DNA of 64,000 nt from assembly GCF_008123425.1 (NCBI RefSeq), contig NZ_VSSS01000018.1, positions 34,082 through 98,081 of the forward strand, written 5' to 3'. Numbering within the stretch: the first letter of the stretch is position 1; each line of letters opens with the position of its first letter. This document shows, piece after piece, positions 16,632-24,896 of the stretch. The position numbers and the translations under genes were made by a program. The notes beneath the pieces are model-generated. The model did not search any database. It saw only the letters and a list, made by a program, of their open reading frames with translations, and was not told the DNA's origin. The stretch is from Bradyrhizobium rifense. GTDB taxonomy: Bacteria > Pseudomonadota > Alphaproteobacteria > Rhizobiales > Xanthobacteraceae.

Positions 16632-18431
16632 TCAAAGCCGAGTAAAGCCATCGGCGCTCCACTCCTCGCTGCCGACGCCATTGTGCACGAAGAACAGCCC
16701 GTCGGGATCGTATTTGGCTTTGACGGCGCGAAGCCGCGCGTAGTTGTCACCCCAGTACGCAGTCTGCCACCGCGGATTGAAGTAATTGCTTTCGGACACA
16801 TAGGATCCTGCGTCTGGCGCGATTCGAAGCAACTCGGCGGCGGCGAGATCGATCGCACGCGCGTCTTTTCGCGCCGCGACCTCGTCGATCGGCGGTTGCG
16901 CGAGCCCGGGATAGCGAGCGCCCTCGCCGTCGGCGATGATGGCCAGCGCAAAGGCCGTCGTCGCCGCCGGGTTGGTGGCGGTGTCCTTGGCGGCGGCGAT
17001 CGCCTCGTCCGGGCCGCCGGCCAATCCCTTGTTGAAATGCAGAGCCACTTTCTTGGGACGGCTGGCGGCGAACAGCGCGTCGGCGAGGCGGCCGGGCTCT
17101 TGCAGCAAGGACGCCGGCAGCCAGACCGACTCGTATCCGTGGAAGAACGCGCCGACCTGCTCCTGATCGCCGCGCCACCAGCCGTGAAATTTGGGCGCGC
17201 CGGGGCGCGGGTCTGGGACAAAGAAGGGAAGGACCCCGTTATCCCAAAAGCGCCGCGCCGGAAGTACTCCGGTCCCGGACGGCGATTTGAAGGAAAACTC
17301 CAGCGGCGACGCGTTCGCCCAGTCGAAGAAGGGCCGCCACGCCGCTTCCGCTTGGTCCTTGTCGAGACCCTGGCAGACCATGCTGATAGTGATCGCATTG
17401 TCGGGCGCGAAGCTGACCGTTTCGCCCCAGTGCGGATTGAAAAGGTTTTCTGCATACGACCCGACAAAGCGCTCGATCAGGCGCCGAAACGCCTTGTCCG
17501 ATCGCGCCTGGATTGTTCCCCGTGCGCCGCCGAAGAAGGCTGGCAGCTCGTGCGTGCGCAACGTGAGCCGAGTCACCACGCCCCAACTTCCGCCGCCGCC
17601 GCCCTTCAGCGCCCAGAACAGGTCCGGATTGACGCAAGGGTTTGCGATGCGGACCGCCCCGTCCGCGGTGACGACCTCCGCCTCCAGCAAGCCTCCGGCG
17701 GCCGCGCCGAACCCTTTCGAGAAGCTGCCGAAACCGCCGCTCTGGATCAGCCCGGCGACGCCGACATCCGTGCAGCCGCCGCCTTGCACGTAGCGGCCGG
17801 CCTCGCTGGTCACGGCGTGATAGAGATCGATCCAGACGGCGCCGGCTCCGGCGGTGACCGCGGGAGACGGCGCGATTTTGCCTTCGCAAGCCTGCGGCGT
17901 GAAGGCGTCGTGCAGCGTCACCTGGTTCATCGCGCGCGTCCAGATCAGCAGCGAATCCGGCGCGTTCGACGTCCCTTGATAGGAGTGGCCGGCGCCCTTC
18001 ACGACCAGGCGCAGACGATTGTCGCGGGCGAAGTTCACCGCCGCCGCGACGTCGGCGCTGGATCGCGCCTTCACCGCATAGGTGCTCGGCGCCGGCGTCC
18101 AGGCGTCGAGCCAGCCGGAGACTTGGGTGCCGCCGGGCTGGTCGCCGATATAGAACGGATTGTGAATATCGGCGAGCGCGTGCGTGCAGGCGGCGCCTTG
18201 GGGGTCGGCGGCGCAAGCGCCGAATGGTGGCTCGACCGCGATCAGATTGCCGCCAACCGCCTCCTTCAACTTGGCCCAGCTTTCGGCGCTCGGCCAGGCG
18301 GGGTCGCCGGGCCTGACGCGGCTGAAGCCGGAGGCCGCGGCGGCGTTGGCTGCAGCCCGAGACAGCAAATCGGGGTGCAGGGCGATCATCGCCGCCATCC
18401 CTTTGAGCAGACTTCGTCTGTGCATTCGCAT
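16632..18431 (-). CDS. FAD-binding oxidoreductase, berberine-bridge-enzyme type
   Basis: A 599-residue exported flavoprotein. The N-terminus MRMHRRSLLKGMAAM is a twin-arginine signal, so it is probably folded with FAD before export. The PCMH-type FAD domain has KGAGHSYQGTS near residue 145 (the His region for covalent FAD), then GGGCTDVGVAGLIQSGGFG and WALKGGGGGSWGVVT. The C-terminal BBE segment reads NYFNPRWQTAYWGDNYARL to HNGVGSEEW. Family members oxidise alcohols, sugars or alkaloids with O2. Substrate unknown; no operon partner. Confidence 0.9.
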   Translation of the reverse strand: MRMHRRSLLKGMAAMIALHPDLLSRAAANAAAASGFSRVRPGDPAWPSAESWAKLKEAVGGNLIAVEPPFGACAADPQGAACTHALADIHNPFYIGDQPGGTQVSGWLDAWTPAPSTYAVKARSSADVAAAVNFARDNRLRLVVKGAGHSYQGTSNAPDSLLIWTRAMNQVTLHDAFTPQACEGKIAPSPAVTAGAGAVWIDLYHAVTSEAGRYVQGGGCTDVGVAGLIQSGGFGSFSKGFGAAAGGLLEAEVVTADGAVRIANPCVNPDLFWALKGGGGGSWGVVTRLTLRTHELPAFFGGARGTIQARSDKAFRRLIERFVGSYAENLFNPHWGETVSFAPDNAITISMVCQGLDKDQAEAAWRPFFDWANASPLEFSFKSPSGTGVLPARRFWDNGVLPFFVPDPRPGAPKFHGWWRGDQEQVGAFFHGYESVWLPASLLQEPGRLADALFAASRPKKVALHFNKGLAGGPDEAIAAAKDTATNPAATTAFALAIIADGEGARYPGLAQPPIDEVAARKDARAIDLAAAELLRIAPDAGSYVSESNYFNPRWQTAYWGDNYARLRAVKAKYDPDGLFFVHNGVGSEEWSADGFTRL

Positions 18432-19161
18432 CCCTTACCTTTCTGGGCGCTTACTGGGCGCGGCGGCCTTGCACTGATCGCTGACACGGGCCCTCCCTGC
18501 CAACCGCCGCAGCGCCCAACCCAACGTCGATCTTGTCTGCGCGCCACACTCTACGAGAGTGATCGTATACAGAGAGGTGGAGCGAGATTTCGGTTCGTAT
18601 CTCTCAGCGTCTTCCAGACAAGCCGCTCCGGCTCTCACCTTCACTCGCCTAAGGCCGTGTAGCCCATCGACCGCTTAGGTTCGGGTTTCCAAAAGCGCCC
18701 TAAAGCTACGACGGGCGTACAGGCGGCCCGCGTGCGCTAGTCGTAGCCCATCGACCCTACAGCTGTCAGACCACTCGATCTTGGAGATACAATACCGTCT
18801 CCACCAAGTGGAGGGTCAAGCCTGCTCGGCCCAACGTCTCGACGACGATTTGCAGAATTAGCGTCAACAGTGCGGGCGGTGCGAGATTTGGATACCTCCT
18901 CTATGCCAACCTGGGTATATCTTGTTCGACCAATCGCAAGAATCGGGTGTTGTGAGCCCCCGCAACCAACGATTATTGCGATACCCGATCCCAGGAACAG
19001 ACGTTCCATCTTGATGCAAACTCGCCTTCGGATATTCCATAATGAAGGTTATGCGAATCAACAAATGGCTGTCAAATCAATATCTTGTATTCATTTTTGC
19101 AAATTCGAACGGCGCCTGATTATGAGAATTACTTGCCCGCTGACATTGCAACCCATTCCGT
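18432..19161. other. intergenic region with a 14-bp direct repeat
   Basis: About 730 bp without a recognised gene. GTAGCCCATCGACC occurs at 18659-18672 and again at 18743-18756, exactly 84 nt apart. The rest is lower in GC than the flanks toward 19000-19120. Open frames on the minus strand lack start signals. Confidence 0.5.
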
Positions 19162-19461
19162 TCAAAGTCCCATACCGAAAGGATCTTCGGGAAGTGAGGA
19201 AGCCTTCAATTGCTTCCGCGTGAGGTTCACCCGATAGGCCGCGAGTTGACGGTCGTAGTCGAGCCGATTCCAGGGAAGTAGATAACGACCTGCAACAAAT
19301 CCGAATTTTCCGACGCTCATGACCACAAGAGAGATCGCACCACTCATTTGATCGATGGCGGCGCTCTCGATCGATCCGATCTGATCCCCGTCCGGGCCTA
19401 TAACGGCGATGCCTTCCAACTGAACAGACGAAGAGCTGGATGACTGGATGGAATTGTTCAT
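19162..19461 (-). CDS. PRC-barrel domain protein
   Basis: A 99-residue protein that is almost entirely a PRC-barrel: GIAVIGPDGDQIGSIESAAID, GAISLVVMSVGKFGFVAGRY, LPWNRLDYDRQLAAYRVNL. These small beta barrels bind RNA, proteins or photosynthetic partners. The stand-alone form is common in Rhizobiales and often stress-associated. The start at 19461 has GGAG 6 nt upstream. It begins with a Ser-rich linker (SIQSSSSSSVQ). Confidence 0.82.
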   Translation of the reverse strand: MNNSIQSSSSSSVQLEGIAVIGPDGDQIGSIESAAIDQMSGAISLVVMSVGKFGFVAGRYLLPWNRLDYDRQLAAYRVNLTRKQLKASSLPEDPFGMGL

Positions 19462-19795
19462 GATCGTCTCCACTTCCGATAGGTTGAGGCGCGTCGTATG
19501 ATCGCCGGCCCCTCGTCCAGTTCGGACAGCTTCGTATAGTTGCCTTAGGATCGAATTAGCCTTTCGTGAAGTTTTGCTGAAGAAACCGCGGCGCGAAGAA
19601 GGCGTTATCGGCACTCAATCGCCGGTGGCGACTACCTGGAGCCTATTGCGGAAATTCCCGAGCCGCACGCGTTCACGACCAATATCAGGACCGGCAAACG
19701 GATTTCATTACGGCAGTGAGGACGTAGGCCTGCGGCTAGAACATAGGGCGAAATCTGCTTAGGTTTCCTTATCGAGCTCATTTTGCAGAAGCAGC

Positions 19796-21714
19796 ATGCC
19801 CAGTCATACGATTTCCGCGCTGTCCGGCCACACGGGGTTTGCGGGAGCTCCTCAGGAACGCGGGGAGCAAAGCGCCAGTCCGGCCACCCTGCTGCTGGCC
19901 CTCGGCATCGTCTATGGCGATCTCGGCACCACTCCGCTGTATACGATGCAGACCATCGTGCATCTGCTGGGTTCCGACTTCTCCGCGGACGCGGCGCTTG
20001 GCACCCTATCCCTGATCGTGTGGGCGCTCATCATCACCATTTCAATCAAGTACAGCGTGTTTGTAATGCGCCCGACAATCATGGCGAAGGCGGCATTCTC
20101 GCGCTGATGGCAATGACGGGCGCACACTGGTCGGGGCGCGGCCGGTGGCTGATCATCGCCGGTCTGTTTGGAGCCGCTCTGGTGTATGGCGACGGCATCA
20201 TCACGCCGGCAATTTCGGTCCTGAGCGCGGTGGAAGGCCTCAATGTCGCAACTGAGGTGTTCAAGCCTTACACCATGCCGATCGCCGTTCTCATCCTCCT
20301 GGCGTTGTTTGCGGCTCAAAGCCGTGGGACAGCCACCGTCGGGCGCGCGTTCGGACCGGTAATGCTGCTGTGGTTCGTCACCATGGGCCTGCTTGGCGCG
20401 GTCAATATCGCCGCCCATCCTCAGGTTCTTGCCGCGCTCGATCCAATTCATGGGATCAAGCTGCTGACCATGCATGCCGGTCTCGGCTTTACGCTCTTGG
20501 GAGGGGTGTTTCTGGCGGTGACCGGGGGTGAGGCGTTGTATGCCGACATGGGCCATGTCGGACGGACTCCGATCCGTCTCGCCTGGTACGGTCTGGTGCT
20601 GCCGGCCCTCATCCTGAACTACGCGGGCCAGGTCGCGCATATGATCGCGCAGCCCGACCTTCAGGCGAATCTGTTTTTCAGCCTGGCACCACCCTGGGCG
20701 CTTTATCCGCTGGTTGTGTTGGCCACACTGGCCACCATCATCGCCAGCCAAGCGATCATTACCGGCTCTTTCTCGATGACGCGCCAGGCGATGCAGCTTG
20801 GATGGTTTCCCGGCCTCTGGATTTCGCAAACGTCCGCCGACCAGTACGGACAGATTTACGTTCCATTCGTCAACTGGACGATGGCAGCCCTGACCCTCGT
20901 GCTCACGGCAAGCTTTGGCAGTTCGGACCGGCTTGCGGGGGCCTATGGTACGGCCGTTTCAACCACCATGGTGCTGACCACGTTCCTGCTCGTTCGGGTC
21001 ATGACGGTTCGCTGGCACTGGAGCGTTCTGAAATCCCTCGCCGTCGCCGGGCCTTTGCTGTTCGTCGACGTTGCCTTCTTCGGGGCCAATCTGCTGAAGA
21101 TCGCAGAAGGCGGCTGGATCCCACTCAGCTTCGGGCTGTTAGTTTTCCTGATCATGACCACTTGGCACTACGGGGTCACCGCGATCCGTCGTCGGAATAC
21201 CGCGCACGCGGAATCACCCTCGGAGTTCCTGCATCGGCTAGAAGAGGAAAAGATCGCGCGCGTGTCCGGGACCGGGGTTTTCTTCACCCGGCTTGGGAAA
21301 GGCATGCCGCCGATCATCGTCAATCATGTGACCCAGACGCACTCTCTGTTTGAGACCGTGATCGCGCTGACGGTCAGCTTCGAAGCCGTGCCGCGGATCA
21401 GGCAACTCGATCGCATCAGAAGCGACAAGCTCGGCGAGGGAATTTGGCACGTCAACGTTCACTTCGGCTTTGTCGAGATTCCCGACCTCCCAACCGTGAT
21501 CTCTCAGGCGAGGCACGAGGGATTACCCGCATGGGAGAGGCCCACCTACTACGTCGAACGAGTGGATGCCGTGAGCCGCCCGAAACGCCCGCTTCTTTCC
21601 AAATGGAGGGTCGCTCTGTTCGCTTTGATGTCCCGTAACTCAGCCCACGCCGTCGATCGTTTCAGGATTCCTATCAGTCGGCTGGTCGAAATAGGCCGCC
21701 GCATCGAGCTCTGA
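19796..21714 (+). pseudogene. kup: Kup-type potassium transporter, single frameshift
   Basis: A KUP/HAK/KT family K+ uptake permease of about 639 codons with about 12 membrane helices. The first frame carries the family motif GIVYGDLGTTPLYT and runs to KYSVFVMR. The second frame continues DNHGEGGILALMAM to the end. In intact Kup this reads VMRADNHGEGGILAL, so one G is missing at about 20070 (CGC[G]CCGAC). The cytoplasmic tail (HVNVHFGFVEIPDLP, YYVERVDAVSR) is complete. Everything except this one base looks functional, so an assembly error is as likely as decay. It transports K+ with H+ at the inner membrane. Confidence 0.88.
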
Positions 21715-21829
21715 CGAGCCGCGAAAAGACTAAGAACGGAATATGTGTGATCAAGATTGCCCCCTCGCCGCTTGCGAACAATACCCTGGCTTGGCGATCG
21801 GCATCGTGACCCCACGCCGATTTAAACCC

Positions 21830-21937
21830 GCGGTTCAGTTCGGCTGGATCCATGCCATGGCGCGCCCTTCCCAGAACACGCTCTATGTCGGCGAGCTCCT
21901 GAACTGGCGCGTGCAGAAGCTTCTGCTGAAGCCCTGA
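21830..21937 (+). pseudogene. C-terminal remnant of an NHL / beta-propeller protein
   Basis: The last 32 residues of this frame (FGWIHAMARPSQNTLYVGE, LLNWRVQKLLLKP) match the final blade of NHL-repeat six-bladed propellers, where GW(I/V)H.MA...N.(L/I)Y.GE..N.RVQK is typical. No further blades are found upstream, only kup 116 nt away, so this is the end of a deleted gene. Confidence 0.5.
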
Positions 21938-22078
21938 GTTCTGCGTTATCGGTATAGGCGTCTGGTTTGATGCGCATCGAGCGCCTGCTGCTTCTTGGCC
22001 TACGCGACCAGGTCCACGGATTGCAAGGAAAGCCGTCCTACCCGGCGCCATTGCTCGAGAGAACTCGATCCAGTCATA

Positions 22079-22294
22079 CTAATAAGGCTTTCCTGCAGAA
22101 GAATTCCCCAGACGCGGTCGAGCGGTGAGGTCCCGTCGGTGATATCCTTGCTCACACACATCTTTGCGGATCCGAGCGCTGACCGAGCGGACGGCGCGCT
22201 TCTTGCGCCAGCTTCCGTTCAAATCAAGTGGGATGGAACGATCCCGGGGAACGACGAGTAGGTCGTTACGGTCGTTCACGTAGACGTCGTACAT
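22079..22294 (-). CDS. small basic hypothetical protein
   Basis: A 71-residue basic protein starting MYDVYVNDRNDLLVVPRD and containing GSWRKKRAVRSVSARIRKDV. The start at 22294 has GAGGG before it. The composition and strand-helix layout match a short protein family recalled from Bradyrhizobium. No known function or motif. The Lys/Arg-rich helix could bind nucleic acid. Confidence 0.6.
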   Translation of the reverse strand: MYDVYVNDRNDLLVVPRDRSIPLDLNGSWRKKRAVRSVSARIRKDVCEQGYHRRDLTARPRLGNSSAGKPY

Positions 22295-22374
22295 GGAAGC
22301 CCTCATCTCGAGCGACTTTAGCCCGAGGCCCGATCCGCTTGGTGACTTGGGCGCCACACTCCCGCGAAAGCGGT

Positions 22375-22590
22375 TCAAGCTACTTTTCTGCGCGACAGCT
22401 TGCGAAGGGCTTGTCGGGCCACGATCTCCAGGGCAGTGAGCGTATGCTGGCCCCGCCGTGCCGCGCGAACCAGCCGCTCTGCTACGAATTTACGGCTTTC
22501 GTGATCGCCGCCATGGTTCGGGAGGTGCCGGCAGACATCGCCGAGGACCACATCCATGTTCGCTAGTGTCCGGTCGTCAAGCTTCCTCAT
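22375..22590 (-). CDS. small conserved hypothetical protein
   Basis: A 71-residue protein: MRKLDDRTLANMDVVLGDVC, then HESRKFVAERLVRAARRG and a helical tail ending LSRRKVA. The pattern (two amphipathic helices after a short N-terminal strand) recurs in many Bradyrhizobium genomes. It sits 80 nt upstream of another small gene on the same strand, so the two may share a transcript. Function unknown. Confidence 0.65.
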   Translation of the reverse strand: MRKLDDRTLANMDVVLGDVCRHLPNHGGDHESRKFVAERLVRAARRGQHTLTALEIVARQALRKLSRRKVA

Positions 22591-23013
22591 TGGACTGCTC
22601 GTTGGAAGAAGTCAGTTCGATGATAGCTGCGCGTCAATGCACCTCACCCGCAGATTGAACTCTCGAGCCGGCAAAAATGGCGTTATCAAATGCTAACCGG
22701 TTCCGCGGGCCTGCACCTCGTCCCCGCTTTCCACATTGAACCTCACGTGGCCTCAGCTGCCGGCCTCTTTTCTCCGGCGCGTCTTTGGAAGTGCAGGATG
22801 TGAGCATAAACGAGCTACGATGGGATGCTCCCTGTCTGTCGAGCGGTGTAGAACACTGCTCCCCGGTTAACCGTCAGCCCGGGCACAGTGCGTCGCTGTG
22901 AGGGAACGCGCCTGGCGGCTAGGGCGTGTTCGAGAAGGAACCGCGCCTTGGGAGCCAGAGAGGAACCCGCTACTTCGCGCGACGTTGTCGGCTCAGGCTC
23001 GACGAGCGTGTGG
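22591..23013. other. intergenic, promoter region of the Mo-hydroxylase operon
   Basis: About 420 bp between a divergent small gene and the cytochrome c gene. No further gene was recognised. The cytochrome frame is open back to 22888, but that stretch has Arg-rich non-coding composition. Confidence 0.5.
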
Positions 23014-24405
23014 ATGATTTTACGTAACCTTATGGGTTTGGTCGTTGTGCTTGGAGCGCTCTCGGCCGGCGGCTTCAGCGTGTACGCTTGGCGCTCCGAG
23101 ATTCCGGAAGTTGCGCCAGCACAGCCATCCCGCTTCGACCCGGAGCTTGTCCGGCGAGGCGCAGGGCTTGCGGCGGTCGGGAATTGCAACAGCTGCCATA
23201 CCAGAACGGGTGGTCCGAGTTTCGCCGGCGGACTGCGCATCCCGACCCAATTCGGGTCCATCTATACGACCAACATCACACCTGACCCTGAGACGGGCAT
23301 CGGCCTTTGGTCGGAAGCAGCGTTTGAGAGGGCGATGCGCGATGGAGTGGATCGCCTGGGTCGGCACCTGTATCCCGCCTTCCCCTACGACCACTTCACC
23401 CACGTCACCGACGAGGATATCAGGGCGCTTTATGCTTACTTCATGACCCGCCAGCCGGCGCACGCGACGCCACGCGCCAACGAGCTCCGGTTTCCTTTTG
23501 ACCAGCGAATTCTTCTGGCCGGTTGGAAGCTCCTCTTCTTCCGCAAGGGTGTCTTTCAGCCGGATGAGCGACATGATCGCAGATGGAATCGAGGCGCCTA
23601 CCTTGTCGAGGGCCTTGCACATTGCGGTGGCTGTCACACACCGCGGAATACTCTTGGAGCCGAACGCGGCAACGATGCCTATGACGGCGGTGAGGCCGAA
23701 GGCTGGACAGCCTATGCGCTGAACGTCGACTCACCCTCCCCGGTCCCATGGGACAAGGACGCCCTGTTTCAATATCTGCGTCACGGCTGGCATGAGGCTC
23801 ACGGCATGGCACGCGGCCCGATGGCACCGGTCGTCGACAATCTAAACGCTTTGGAAGATGATGACCTGTTGGCCGTCGTCACGTACATCGCCGCTGTCGT
23901 CGGCACTCCCTCGCCAGAGCGCGCCCGACGGGGAAGATCTGTGCTCGAACAGACGAGCGGAAATGGCGCGACGTTAACGAGCGACAGCGCTGCGCCGAGC
24001 GGAGCCACGAACGAGAGATCCGAGGGCGCAGCCATCTACGTCACAACCTGCGCACCCTGCCACGAGAGCAGCCGGCCGCTGCCATATGGCGGAATCAATC
24101 TCGCGAGAAGCACAGGGCCAAACGGCCCAACCGCCCGTAATCTTGTCAATGTGATCCTGTGGGGTCTACCTCCCTCAGATGGTCAACGCAGCCCGATCAT
24201 GCCGGGCTTCAACAACGCGATGACCGACGACCAGGTGCGGGCGCTGGTGACGTACGTCCGGCAGCGATTTGGCCATGGTCCAACTTGGACCAACGTCGAT
24301 CAGGACATTCGCGACGCGCGAGCTGGAAACTTCAAGGTCGGAATTTACCCCGCACCCGGCACCGACCCTGCGTCGGGCGTGATTAGCCAGCGGGAAGTGC
24401 GATGA
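23014..24405 (+). CDS. tri-haem cytochrome c subunit of periplasmic Mo-hydroxylase
   Basis: A 463-residue membrane-anchored cytochrome. An N-terminal helix (MILRNLMGLVVVLGALSAGG) is followed by three c-type haem sites: CNSCH, CGGCH and CAPCH, one per cytochrome domain. This is the layout of the electron-accepting subunit of alcohol, aldehyde and nicotinate dehydrogenases. Start 23014 is placed at the membrane helix; the ribosome site is weak. Its stop overlaps the next ATG (ATGA), and it leads an operon with 2Fe-2S and Mo subunits. It would pass electrons from the Mo enzyme to the respiratory chain. Confidence 0.9.
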   Translation: MILRNLMGLVVVLGALSAGGFSVYAWRSEIPEVAPAQPSRFDPELVRRGAGLAAVGNCNSCHTRTGGPSFAGGLRIPTQFGSIYTTNITPDPETGIGLWSEAAFERAMRDGVDRLGRHLYPAFPYDHFTHVTDEDIRALYAYFMTRQPAHATPRANELRFPFDQRILLAGWKLLFFRKGVFQPDERHDRRWNRGAYLVEGLAHCGGCHTPRNTLGAERGNDAYDGGEAEGWTAYALNVDSPSPVPWDKDALFQYLRHGWHEAHGMARGPMAPVVDNLNALEDDDLLAVVTYIAAVVGTPSPERARRGRSVLEQTSGNGATLTSDSAAPSGATNERSEGAAIYVTTCAPCHESSRPLPYGGINLARSTGPNGPTARNLVNVILWGLPPSDGQRSPIMPGFNNAMTDDQVRALVTYVRQRFGHGPTWTNVDQDIRDARAGNFKVGIYPAPGTDPASGVISQREVR

Positions 24406-24896
24406 TCAAGCTCACCGTCAATGGCCACGAGCACGAGCTCGAAACAGAACCTGACACCCCCCTGCTCTACGTTCTTCGGGATGAGCTCGCGCTGAGCGGG
24501 GCGAAATTCGGGTGTGGCCTCGGCCAATGCGGCGCATGCACCGTCATGCTCGATGGAAAAGCAGTGTTTTCGTGTTTGACGCCCTTGCTGCTCGCCGCCG
24601 GCAAGAACGTGACGACGGTCGAAGGGCTGGGCACTCTGGAAGCTCCAGGGCCCTTGCAGCGAGCGTTCATCGAGGAGCAGGCCGCTCAGTGCGGATATTG
24701 TATCGCCGGCATGATGATGCGAGCCCAGGCGCTGCTGGTCAAAAACTCCAGTCCGACGGACGCCGAGATCCGAGCTGCGATGGAGCCGAACCTTTGTCGT
24801 TGCGGCACGCACATGCGGATTTTGCGGGCGATCAAACGGGCAGCCGCGCTGATTAAAACGGCGGATGCGGGCGCGGCCGGGAGGGCGAGACCGTGA
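24402..24896 (+). CDS. (2Fe-2S)-binding subunit of molybdenum hydroxylase
   Basis: A 164-residue small subunit of the xanthine oxidase family. The N-terminal plant-type ferredoxin domain has FGCGLGQCGACTVMLDG and FSCLTP. The C-terminal four-helix domain has QCGYCIAGMMM and NLCRCGTHMRI for the second cluster. It carries electrons from the Mo centre to the cytochrome. It overlaps the upstream gene by 4 nt and the downstream start by one base (TGATG), so all three are translationally coupled. Similar to the alpha subunit of isoquinoline 1-oxidoreductase. Confidence 0.95.
   Translation: MIKLTVNGHEHELETEPDTPLLYVLRDELALSGAKFGCGLGQCGACTVMLDGKAVFSCLTPLLLAAGKNVTTVEGLGTLEAPGPLQRAFIEEQAAQCGYCIAGMMMRAQALLVKNSSPTDAEIRAAMEPNLCRCGTHMRILRAIKRAAALIKTADAGAAGRARP

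Noticed and set aside
16626..18662. 678-codon plus-strand ORF
   Set aside because: It is antisense to the berberine-type flavoprotein, which has a Tat signal and FAD motifs; the plus-strand product is Arg/Ala-rich with no motif.
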